Source: Fulvia fulva (taxonomy: Eukaryota; Ascomycota; Dothideomycetes; Mycosphaerellales; Mycosphaerellaceae). From it: 64,000 nt of DNA. The notes below the pieces were generated by a model that was not told where the DNA came from, did not search any database, and was given only the letters and a program-made list of their open reading frames with translations. Location: contig NC_063017.1 of the NCBI RefSeq assembly GCF_020509005.1, forward strand, positions 4,526,001 to 4,590,000, in the 5' to 3' direction. Numbering within the stretch: the first letter of the stretch is position 1; the number at the start of each line of letters is the position of its first letter. Positions 18,590-27,298 of this stretch are shown here, piece after piece. Position numbers and translations under genes: made by a program.

Positions 18590-21025
18590 TCATGAGCTTA
18601 TCATCCAGTCTAATCTCTCAGCCAGTACCTCAAGCGCAGCTTCGCCACCAGCACGGCTGACAGCTCGTATGCCAGCTACGAGAAACGGCAAGTCCTTTTC
18701 AAGCTGGCCTTGCAAGTCCGCACTCCGCTTTAACGAAAGCAGCTCACTCATCGCAAGAATCTCGAGGATAACGCCCCGCACAGGGGCCATGTTCGATGTC
18801 AAGAGTAAGCCAAGCTGCAGCCTCTTCTCATACTCCGCCCATATCGCCACCATCGTGTCAATGTCCCTAGCGGTGTGCATGCGCTTCATCATGTCATCAT
18901 GTATCGTGCCCGCCGTTATTGTAATGTGGTCGTGCAGAACGTTGTTAAAGCAAAGGAGTCGTTGCCGCATCGCCATCAGTGTTTGAGAGACCGCTTCTTC
19001 AAAGCGCAGATCAAAGAGAGCGGATTGCAAGATGCTGCTTGCGTAGCTGATCTGCAGTAAGAAGGTAAAGACTTTGGAGTGCAAGGAAGAAGTCGCAGAT
19101 CTGGTGATGTTCTGTATCGGCCAGGCCACTGTGTAAGTCATGCCTACTGATGAGAGCTTCTGCAAGTTGCGACTCGCGGCTGACTGCTTCAGTCGATCTT
19201 CTGACACGAGGATCTGCATGTGCTCCGCAAAGACGCCCGAGGCGCTACCGATCGTGTCGTGCGCTGACTCCGTGAGGATGAAAGTATCAGCCCATGATCG
19301 CTGACTGCGCTTTATCCGATCGAAAAGAGCCTGTGCGAAGTCCTGGAAGCGAGCGCCGTCGGCAGAGAAGTATACTAGTGGAAGACTCTCAAGTGTGCGA
19401 AGCATGTGGTAGTCTTGGCACAGCTTGGAACGCGGTAAAGGCGTGCAATCGGTGGACATGTTCGTAACCCATGAGTTGAGGACAGTGTCGAGTAACTGCG
19501 GGAACAGCATCAACGACTCTCCCCCACATTGCCGAAGGATTGGAGCAAAGTCCGGCAACATCGAAGAAATGTTGCCCATCGATTGTAGCTCATCGTCACG
19601 CTGCTCTAGTTGATGCAGAAAGGCGCGACTCTTCCCGAAAGAGAAGATCTCCTTTGCGACTGATTGCAGACACTGGGGTGCGTACGCCTTGCCCTCAGCA
19701 CGATGTCGTAGTTCGAAGCGCCCATGCCAGAGATCCTCAGGCGGGCATGACTCTTTCGCGTCGGCGACAAAGAAGCTGCTGGAAGACTGTGCGTCCACTG
19801 CTCCTGAACCAATCCAGATTGCAACAGAACGTAGATATGTCTTGAGGCCGGCGAGAAAGATGCCGGCGAACGCTTCGAAAGTGTCCTGATCACCCGCCAT
19901 CTGAGCTATGCATGTCTGCGTGTATAGAGAGTCAAGCAAAGCAAATTGAGCGCCACCGCCAGCTGCTTGAGCGGAATTTCTGGCCAAGGACGACAGCTTG
20001 ACAAGCGGGCCGGCTACCTCACTGATGTGTGTCTGCACCCTCGCTACGCTCACGACAGCACCTGACGAGGGCTGAGCGAAGGTCTGCTCGATCACGCCTA
20101 GCTTTACGCTAAATCCCGACAGCGACTTTTCGATAGCACCGTGCAAGGTTTGCATGTAAGCCAGATCCAAGTGGGCGGGTGTCCATTGGCGCAAGAAGTT
20201 GAGCGCGGTACCAGTCTGACAAGCTTGATGTAGCACGTCGAGCAGCACCTTGGTGCTGGTATCGCTCATGCTTATGCTCTGCTGAACCATGACACGCCCG
20301 GATTCGTCCACGTCGAATAAGTCGGTCGGTAGGCCATGTGTCATTGACAAGATCTCACGAGCGAGAGCAAGTTCAGAGATAACCTGTCGCTCCTGCCTGT
20401 CGGCATCAGGCTTCCAGACGTTTCGTGAGTCCTGCACTTCGGTGAGCGCGCTACGGTCGACTTGCCCGATGTGTAATCTTGCGACAGCACCAGGGCCGTC
20501 CTCATCCGAGGACGTTGCCTCGGTTGAAATGGTCGGCTCAGAGTCGATTTCGGGTTCAAAATCATCCTCACTGGAGTGGGCGCCATGGTCGACATCATCC
20601 CAGATGCCAGGTTCATTGAGCGGATCTTCGGCCACGATCTCATCCCAAGTCAAGCCAACGTCGAGGTCCTCATGATTGGCGGTACCGTCAACACCTTCCA
20701 GAGCAGTATTGATCACCGGCTTATCAGACAGCTCGAGCAGTAATGACAGAAGCTCTGGCAGCCATCGTGATCTCGCCGGAAGCTCGTCTAGTCGCTCTTG
20801 CAGGGCGTCTGCCAAGTCTTCGCGGTTCACGACTGCAAACTTCTCGACCAATCCATCGTACCTGGACTTGATGGCGAATTGATTCGTTCGCGGATGGCTC
20901 TGATCTCGCAGACCTCTCACTGTACGGTCTCTGAGTCGGGAGAAAGCTGCATCAGTCGGCCTCTTGCTAGTTATGGAGGTGATCAGGCCTTCTGCGAGCC
21001 CACTGAGAGTCGCAGCGTGAGCCAT
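18590..21025 (-). CDS. Gamma-tubulin complex component (Spc97/Spc98 family, GCP5-like)
   Basis: Single exon of 811 residues. The C-terminal third has the GCP signature: MTYTVAWPIQNITRSATSSL, FTFLLQISYASSILQSALFD, RQRLLCFNNVLHDHI and ARDIDTMVAIWAEYEKRLQL. The N-terminal part includes an acidic linker (about residues 140-200, EDDFEPEIDSEPT). Proteins of this family form the gamma-tubulin ring complex that nucleates microtubules at spindle pole bodies. The length and weak conservation of the N-terminal half point to a GCP4/5/6-type subunit, not Spc97 or Spc98. GCP5 is my best guess. It is transcribed away from the mannosyltransferase gene with only 173 bases between the starts. Confidence 0.8.
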   Translation of the reverse strand: MAHAATLSGLAEGLITSITSKRPTDAAFSRLRDRTVRGLRDQSHPRTNQFAIKSRYDGLVEKFAVVNREDLADALQERLDELPARSRWLPELLSLLLELSDKPVINTALEGVDGTANHEDLDVGLTWDEIVAEDPLNEPGIWDDVDHGAHSSEDDFEPEIDSEPTISTEATSSDEDGPGAVARLHIGQVDRSALTEVQDSRNVWKPDADRQERQVISELALAREILSMTHGLPTDLFDVDESGRVMVQQSISMSDTSTKVLLDVLHQACQTGTALNFLRQWTPAHLDLAYMQTLHGAIEKSLSGFSVKLGVIEQTFAQPSSGAVVSVARVQTHISEVAGPLVKLSSLARNSAQAAGGGAQFALLDSLYTQTCIAQMAGDQDTFEAFAGIFLAGLKTYLRSVAIWIGSGAVDAQSSSSFFVADAKESCPPEDLWHGRFELRHRAEGKAYAPQCLQSVAKEIFSFGKSRAFLHQLEQRDDELQSMGNISSMLPDFAPILRQCGGESLMLFPQLLDTVLNSWVTNMSTDCTPLPRSKLCQDYHMLRTLESLPLVYFSADGARFQDFAQALFDRIKRSQRSWADTFILTESAHDTIGSASGVFAEHMQILVSEDRLKQSAASRNLQKLSSVGMTYTVAWPIQNITRSATSSLHSKVFTFLLQISYASSILQSALFDLRFEEAVSQTLMAMRQRLLCFNNVLHDHITITAGTIHDDMMKRMHTARDIDTMVAIWAEYEKRLQLGLLLTSNMAPVRGVILEILAMSELLSLKRSADLQGQLEKDLPFLVAGIRAVSRAGGEAALEVLAERLDWMISS

Positions 21026-21198
21026 AGTGGCGGTGTAGGGACATTGTGTCTGCCAAGGTTAATGCATGTCGTCGAAGGGTTTGACGCGTTGAAGACGCGA
21101 AGTTGTCTTTGCTACGGCGTACGAGATGGGCGAAAATAAAGTTATCGCGGCTGGCGTAACCGAGAGCGCGTGCTTGGGAGATATCCTTGTCTCTCGAG
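21026..21198. promoter_or_regulatory. Shared bidirectional promoter
   Basis: Only 173 bases separate the ATG of the gamma-tubulin complex gene (minus) from that of the GT15 mannosyltransferase (plus), so both promoters must lie here. No TATA box is apparent. This is inferred from gene positions, not from a recognised site. Confidence 0.5.
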
Positions 21199-22578
21199 AT
21201 GCAGCGGCAAGGACGAACAACGTTTGATGCCTGCGTTGTGCAGCTTCACAAGATGAACAAGAAGCGCGAGAGTCTGCCGTATATCAACGTGGGCACAGGC
21301 CCGACGTCCAGAATGGGCATGCCCAAGCCAATCCGCATGCTCGCGGGAGCCACGATGCTGCTGTTCGTCTTCTTGGTGTACCAGATGATGCGGAATCCGA
21401 GTGTGATGCAGCCGCCGGGGAGTCACGAGAAGACACAAGACATGGTGAGGGATCCGAACTTAGATCGTAAGAAGAGATGGCACTAGAGATGTGATATACT
21501 GCTGACGGTCCCTCAAGCCACGGGTGAACCTCCCGAACCATTACATCGAGTGGACGGCAGCAACTACGATCCCGACAACCCCAACTCTGCTCGCATCAAT
21601 GCTACGCTACTATCGCTGGTCCGAAATAGCGAGCTCGAGCAAATTGTGGGCAGCATGCAGGAGCTGGAAGCGACGTGGAACCACAAATTCAACTATCCGT
21701 GGACCTTCTTCAACGACGAACCCTTCACCGAGGAGTTCAAAAAGGCCACACGAGCGAACACGAAAGCCGAATGCAGATACGAGCTGATACCGAAAGAGCA
21801 TTGGGACATCCCCTCGTGGATCAACGACGACCTGATGGCCGAGAGCGCAAAGATCCTGGAAGAGAAGAAGATACAGTACGCCAGCATGAAGTCATACCAC
21901 CAGATGTGCAGATGGAACAGCGGCATGTTCTACAGACACCCAGCGTTGAAGGACATGCAGTACTACTGGCGCGTGGAGCCGCACGTCAACTTCTACTGCG
22001 ATGTCGACTACGATGTGTTCAGATACATGCGCGACCACAACAAGACATACGGCTTCACCATCAACCTCTATGAAGCGCCTGACTCAATCCCGGGACTCTG
22101 GCCGGAAACGCTCAAGTTCCTGGCAAGTGACGACAACCAGAAGCTGCTGGCTCCCAACAATGCCATGTCCTGGCTGACTGACAAAGAGCGAAGACCAGAA
22201 AAGCAGGCGAACGGCTACAGCGGTTGCCACTTCTGGTCTAATTTCGAGATTGCTGACCTGAGCTTTTGGCGGTCGCCTGTGTATGAGGCCTACTTCGAGC
22301 ACTTGGACCGCGCAGGTGGGTTCTTCTACGAGCGCTGGGGTGATGCACCAGTCCACTCCATCGCATTGGGACTCTTCGAGGACACCAACAAGATCCACTG
22401 GTTCAAAGACATCGGCTACCGGCATATACCTTTCTTCAATTGTCCGAATTCACCAAAGTGTAAGAAGTGCCAAGCCGGCAAGTTCTTCGACGGTGCGGAC
22501 TTTTTAAAGAAGGAAGACTGCCGACCGAACTGGTTCAAGTACGTTGGCAACGAATGGAGCACGAGCGCAGCATCATGA
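21199..22578 (+). CDS. Alpha-1,2-mannosyltransferase, KRE2/KTR/MNT1 family (GT15)
   Basis: Exons 21199-21466 and 21518-22578 join across a 51-base GT-AG intron to give 442 residues. It is a type II Golgi membrane protein with a single anchor (MLAGATMLLFVFLVYQMM) after a short basic tail. The luminal enzyme has the GT15 blocks FNYPWTFFNDEPFTEEF, WRVEPHVNFYCDVDYDVF (metal and donor binding) and SGCHFWSNFEIADLSFWR. It ends with a paired-Cys segment (NCPNSPKCKKC). The enzyme transfers mannose from GDP-mannose to N- and O-linked glycans of secretory proteins. The likely true start may be the second ATG at 21253 (MNKKRESLPYINVG), because the first 18 residues are not conserved-looking. Which KTR paralogue this is cannot be decided. 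Confidence 0.92.
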
Positions 22579-22689
22579 GTACAAAACGACGGGACGACAG
22601 ACTGTACAAAAAGCAATTTGAACAACTTAGCGACTGGCGCCTGAAGTTTGCAACTATAAAGATATACTGTATGGCGAGTGGTAGATGCT

Positions 22690-23145
22690 TCAACGGAATC
22701 CTCTATTGATCAAAGCCTGAGTAGCGGCCCAATCAGCCTCATAATCCCTCCATCTGCCATGCCAGCATACCCAGCGCCCCGAATCATCCTTTTCGATCTT
22801 GGGTCCACATCCCTTACCCCAGGAGTTACACACGTCGCAGTAACCTCGCGGTTTGAAGTCGCCACACCCATGAATGACGAGGTTCCCGCCGACCTGGAGC
22901 TCGAGCCAATACTGGGATTGGTCCATGGGTGGGAATTCGATCCTCATGAGACGGAGCCGATGCGCGGCACGCTCTGCACTCGGTACCACGACTTTGAATA
23001 GATCTGGGAGCTTCTTTTGTGTAGATTTGTCGTGAGCTATGCGCTCAGCGCGATCGAGGGGGTCTTCGTTGGTGGCGAATTCGATGTTGATGATGCGCTC
23101 TTCTCCGAAGTTTGTTGATCGTACGAAGGGGTTGTAGTGGGCCAT
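22690..23145 (-). CDS. Small Cys-motif protein, family member 1
   Basis: Single exon of 151 residues, with no signal peptide. After MAHYNPFVRSTNFGEER comes the family helix AERIAHDKSTQKKLPDLFKV, then VVPSAERAAHRLRLMR. The C-terminal module is YCDVCNSWGKGCGPK followed by RWVCWHGRWRDY. Two relatives lie downstream, at 23544-24031 and 25433-25807. They share the pattern AERIAxDK...LPxLF...CxxC...GxGC. The CxxC plus GxGC spacing suggests a small metal-binding or disulfide module. I do not recognise the family. Protein-level similarity among three neighbours is good evidence that the frame is real. Confidence 0.65.
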   Translation of the reverse strand: MAHYNPFVRSTNFGEERIINIEFATNEDPLDRAERIAHDKSTQKKLPDLFKVVVPSAERAAHRLRLMRIEFPPMDQSQYWLELQVGGNLVIHGCGDFKPRGYCDVCNSWGKGCGPKIEKDDSGRWVCWHGRWRDYEADWAATQALINRGFR

Positions 23146-23543
23146 TGTGAGTGTTGGGGAGGAGTGATGTGACCGGCTCGAGGTTTAGATGAGAATGACT
23201 GGGAAGGGAAGTATAGAAGGGAAGGATGCTCACAGAGCTGATCGAGACTGTAGATGACAACTGGAAGGGAGTTGCGGTATTTCACGTTCGACCGGCGATG
23301 GCGTGTATATCATCTCTCTCTGGAGCGCTCTATCACAAAGGGAGCCTCGGGCATATCTCCAGGCCTTTGTCTACAGGATCACCGCAGTATTGAACACAAA
23401 GGAACCATATCCACCCACGTCCGAAAATAGCACATAACCACACGATCCAGCCGTGCCAGCCAGCCAGCCAGCACGTGAGCAACAAGCACCCCTTCCCATC
23501 CCATCCCATTCCAGGCAGCAAGAAGCCATCAACCAACCCCTAC
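23146..23543. other. Intergenic, low-complexity
   Basis: Upstream region of family member 1. It has a Pro/Ser-type CCAGCCAGCCAGCCAG run (23456-23471) and repeated CCCATCC stretches. No gene is seen. Confidence 0.4.
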
Positions 23544-24031
23544 TCACTTCCCATTCAAATAAATATCCTCCGCCCTCTCCCGCTCCATAACAACTCTAAC
23601 CCGACACCCCGGCCTCCACCACGCCCACCCCATCTTCTTATTCAACCTCTGATCAGGCAGACATCCTTTCCCGATCGTTAGACACTCCATGCAGACGTCT
23701 TCCAGCTGTGAGGCGCTGCGGAGGGGGTAGATGGTGGTGTAGTTGTAGAAGCTTAGCGTCCAGTGGTCTTTTTGGTGCAGGAGGAGGGGGCCGTAGAGGG
23801 GGTAGGGGGTGGGGAGGGAGGCTTCTAAGGGGCAAAGTGTCAGTGGCGAGTAGTGGAACTGGGAGGGAAGTGAGTTGAAGTGAGAGGGTACTTGCCTGCG
23901 GAGAAGGGTTTCTGCCGGCGTTTTTGGACTCGGCACCAGGCTTTGTCGTGGGCGATGCGGAGGGCGCGATCTGATGGGCGCTCGATGCCGTAGGTTGGGG
24001 TTGAGGGTGGGGAAAGGAGTAGTGCGGACAT
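23544..24031 (-). CDS. Small Cys-motif protein, family member 2 (GC-AG intron)
   Basis: Minus-strand exons 23896-24031 and 23544-23824 give 138 residues. It starts MSALLLSPPSTPTYGIER and contains the family helix SDRALRIAHDKAWCRVQK. After LPTPYPLYGPLLLHQKDHW comes VCMECLTIGKGCLPDQ, matching the Cys block of member 1. The exons fit in frame only if the 71-base intron starts with GC in the context CAG|GCAAGT, the best-known non-canonical donor, and ends in CTTAG. The nearby GT (GTACCC) gives the wrong frame. The function is unknown; the shared helix and Cys block are the only clues. Confidence 0.6.
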
Positions 24032-24464
24032 GATGTCAAATTTGATAAGGTGGTAAGTGGCTGGGTACAAGGATTCTGCAAGTGATGAGAAATGCTGAAG
24101 ATGGCAGGAGACCAGCTCGAACGAATGAAGACGGAATGAATGCGGAGACGCTCACGGAGCAAGGTGTGTACAGGATGCTGAAGAATGTCGATCATGTTGA
24201 AGTGGTTAGAGGGTCCAGTCACTTCGCAGACTTCTTTTGACAAAGAACAGAAAGTCATTCTGTGCTGGCTTTGAAATGGACGTTATCTCAGACAAAGACG
24301 TTGCATTGTCAACGATCTCGACATTGTAGCGACAGTATACCACTGCACGAACGAATACCAGCAGAGAGCATGACGGTATTGGCATGACAGGATGATAGCA
24401 TGACATGTTCAACTTGACAGTACTCATCTGGCCGGCAGCATAAGCCCAGCTGCTCGACGACCGA
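24032..24464. other. Intergenic, no gene seen
   Basis: Upstream region of member 2 and 3' region of the gene at 24465. A short imperfect ATGACA/ATGATA repetition (about 24371-24410) is the only pattern. Confidence 0.4.
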
Positions 24465-24812
24465 CTACGAAAAGCCCAAGCCCCCCAACAGACCCGACAG
24501 ACCCCCATCGTCTGCTTCCTTTTTCTTCTCGGCCTCCTCTCCATCCTTGCGCAGTTCTTCGTTCAACTTTCCCCTCGAAATCTCTTCCTTCGATTTCACA
24601 GTGCGTAGCACCGGCTTCACAAACTCTTTCCCTGGACCGTCCGAGAAGTAGCAGTAGTTGTTTTGGGGGCGTTTTTCGTTGAATCTACATTGTGCCGTGG
24701 TCATACCACAACAGGGGCATGGGTTGGCCCAATTGTTGCCGGGTATGGATCTTTGAAACCAGAGTTTGGGCCCGAGTTGTTCTCTGGGCAATGGGAGATT
24801 TGGACGGCTCAT
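24465..24812 (-). CDS. Hypothetical small protein with Cys cluster
   Basis: Single exon of 115 residues starting MSRPNLPLPREQLGPKLWFQ. Its middle has a Cys cluster, NPCPCCGMTTAQCRFNEKRP, followed by NNYCYFSDGPGKEFVKP. The C-terminal half is a charged helix (EEISRGKLNEELRKDGEEAE) and a Gly/Leu tail ending GLLGGLGFS. It lies inside the array of the small Cys-motif family but does not share its AERIA helix, so it is probably unrelated or very diverged. No localisation signal is seen. Function unknown. The frame has good codon use and a sensible start, but nothing else proves it. Confidence 0.5.
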   Translation of the reverse strand: MSRPNLPLPREQLGPKLWFQRSIPGNNWANPCPCCGMTTAQCRFNEKRPQNNYCYFSDGPGKEFVKPVLRTVKSKEEISRGKLNEELRKDGEEAEKKKEADDGGLSGLLGGLGFS

Positions 24813-25432
24813 TGTGTGATTTGGTTTTGGAAAGATGTGATTTTGGTTGGGTTGTTGTGAGTTGTGTTGAGCTTGTTGGAGTGGGCCCTAGGAGTTCGTA
24901 TGCTTGGGAGGCAATGAAGCTGCGAGACTTGCTCTGGTGGATATGCACGAAGAGAGTTGGGCTCGACTTTTGGTGTCTGGGAAGATGAAAAGAAAGTCGA
25001 GGCCAGCTCGATGGGGTGAAGCTAAGTAGAAAGGTTGTCAGATGTTGTTGATGTGTCTTCAGCTATGAGCCGGTTGCCGATTCTTGTATGCGTACGCTGT
25101 TGAGCTCAAGCTCCACTTAGGAGACCTCTCTATCCAGCATCGATGACACGAGACCGTATGTGTCTGTCTAAGACCACCAGTGAGATTTTGTTCCACCCAT
25201 GTAAGTTCGAGTGCGATACTCTCGAGGACTCACAAGAAGTTCATGATGTCTCGAAGTCTTGTCTCACCGACCCAGGACAGAGTCAACGAAGCTACCAGCA
25301 TGCAAGACTTCGATTTCTTGACCGCCATGTATCCGGATCAAGTTCATTCCCTGGGCGTGGCCCGCTCGAAGTATTAATACAGTCTCAGCCCCTTACAGTC
25401 GCCACTTGCTCCCGAGCTAAGATCCGAAAGTA
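24813..25432. other. Intergenic, no gene seen
   Basis: Open frames on the plus strand between 25143 and 25400 have no recognisable protein pattern. A lost first exon of the pseudogene at 25433 could be here, but I could not identify one. Confidence 0.35.
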
Positions 25433-25807
25433 TACAGTTCCACGACAATCCCTACGGAGACTCTTTCCGAACAAGCTAAACGTCTAGCATTGGAGCAAGC
25501 AGAACGTACCATAGCCGACAATGTAGCTTGTAAGAGCCTCCCGCCTCTGTTCGAGGCACTCGTCCCTCGAGCTGAACATCACCAACATGACATACGTGAT
25601 CTTCGTCCTTCATGTCTTGTCGGTCGGGAGAACACCTGGACAGGACGCAAGATCAAAGGTGGTGTGGTGCTATTGCCTCGCAAAGGAGTAGAGATCTTGC
25701 CAGGCTTCTGTACCGAGTGCAGGACGTAGGGCAATGGCTGTAGTCCGATATCGTGCAGAGATGGGACGGGACCGTGGAAGTGTTTTCGGAGAAAGAGGAC
25801 TGACTAG
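25433..25807 (+). pseudogene. Small Cys-motif protein, family member 3, broken
   Basis: The plus strand reads TLSEQAKRLALEQAERTIAD, then SLPPLFEALVPRAEHHQHDI, which aligns with the AERIA helix and VPSAER block of member 1. The Cys block reads GFCTECRT, then a TAG at 25727-25729, then GNGCSP. In member 1 the same place is YCDVCNSWGKGCGP, so the stop replaces the Trp codon (TGG to TAG). The frame then continues to a second stop at 25805-25807 (GPWKCFRRKRTD), matching WVCWHGRWRD. No ATG precedes the conserved part, so the 5' end is lost too. It lies on the opposite strand to its two relatives. Confidence 0.55.
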
Positions 25808-25973
25808 ACAGGCCCTGCTGGCAGCAGGCATTTCGCTGCGACACTGTCAGTATAGTGTCTGCAGCGCCGAGGACTGGGCCTGTAATACGAGCATAGCATC
25901 AGAAATTCCCGGTGGTAGCCTCGCATTGAGCTTGCAAAGCTCAGCGGACAGTCGAAGGCATCACTGCATCACA

Positions 25974-27082
25974 TCATCTCACAACATCCTCCATCCCCAA
26001 CGTCCCATTCTCCCTCATAACTTCAACCTGCAACTCCTTCAAATACGGAATCGCCGCCATAGCCCCTTTCCTCTCCACCGTCTTACTCGCCGCCAGCGTA
26101 GCAAACTGCAACGCCGCCCCATAATCAAAATCCTGCGACAAACCCTTCGCCCGCTGCACCGCATACGCACCCACAAACGTATCACCCGCCGCAGTCGTAT
26201 CAACGACCTTAGCCTTGTAGGCAGCCATATGACCATCTTTCCCGGAAGCGGTGGCGTAGACGAGACCTTTCGCTCCAAGGGTAATGATCACGGTGTCCCG
26301 AACACCGAGGGAGAGGAAGTGTTTTGATAATTCCAGGAGGGAAGAGGGGCTTTGGTCTGGGGGCTGGTGGGAGGGACCGGCGAGGATGCTGGATTCGGTT
26401 TCGTTGAGGATTAGGGTGTCGATGTTGGCGTAGGCGGACTGTGGGAGGGGGCTGGCGGGTGCTGGGTTCAGGATTACGCGTTTCCCGGCTGAGTGGGCGA
26501 GGGCCAAGTTGTGGAGGACTACGTTCAGGGGCAGTTCGAGCTGGAAGACGACGATTTGGCCTTCGGATACTAGGTCCCAGCTGGGGTCTTGGGTCTCAGG
26601 GAAGGCGTAGTTGGCGTTGGCTGTGAAGAGGATGCGGTTTTCGCCTGGGGTTGTGGTTAGTCATGGTTTGACTGAGGGATGTGAAGATGACTTACCAGTT
26701 TCTTCCTCGACGATGATATTCGCCACACCAGTCTTGCCATCTTTGAGTTTCCTCACACCAGTCGAGTCGATACCTTCCTTCTCCAAAACTTCAAACCAGT
26801 CCTTGCCAAAATTGTCGTCGCCAACTTGGCCCACCATCCGGACGTTCACATCTTCGCCGGCAAGTCGTGCCGCAGCTGAGGAATCACATGTCAGCGCGTT
26901 ACTATCATGTGGACCGAGCGAAGATCCTCACCTACTGCTTGATTTGCACCCTTGCCGCCGAATCCAGTGTCGAATGATATGGCTGCCAGGGTCTCTCCAG
27001 CGGCGGGTACTCGTGAAGTGCGTGTTACGACATCGATGTTGAGTGAGCCGATGACGGACACAGTCTTTGTTGTGATGGCCAT
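25974..27082 (-). CDS. Ribokinase
   Basis: Minus-strand exons 26932-27082, 26696-26875 and 25974-26644, with introns of 56 and 51 bases, give 333 residues. It is a pfkB-family sugar kinase that converts D-ribose and ATP to ribose 5-phosphate in the cytosol, feeding ribose into nucleotide and pentose metabolism. The N-terminal substrate block is SVIGSLNIDVVTRTSRVPAA, then DTGFGGKGANQA. The middle has VGQVGDDNFGKDW and the adenine side VILNPAPASPLP. The C-terminal pfkB signature is VVDTTAAGDTFVGAYAV, with the catalytic Asp in the AAGD anion hole. All exon joins keep the frame and the length is typical. The start is the ATG at 27082; the open frame upstream has no better ATG. Confidence 0.93.
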
Positions 27083-27298
27083 GTCGATGTTGTGCACAGA
27101 CTGGAATAAGACATAGAGTTTGAGGAAGCGTGAAGTGAATCTTCGAGCTTGCCAAAAGTCGCGGCTTACGTCACGAGTGGGTCAAGGTTGGGATCGTTTT
27201 ATCAGAGCAGGCATGCTCAAAGGGTATTGCGGTCTATATTTACAATAATGGTGATCTTACAGGACACCCGAACGCCTCGCTATGTGCACACTCGATTC

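Noticed and set aside
24465..24812. Fourth member of the small Cys-motif family
   Set aside because: It has Cys pairs but lacks the AERIA helix and the GxGC block, so similarity could not be supported.
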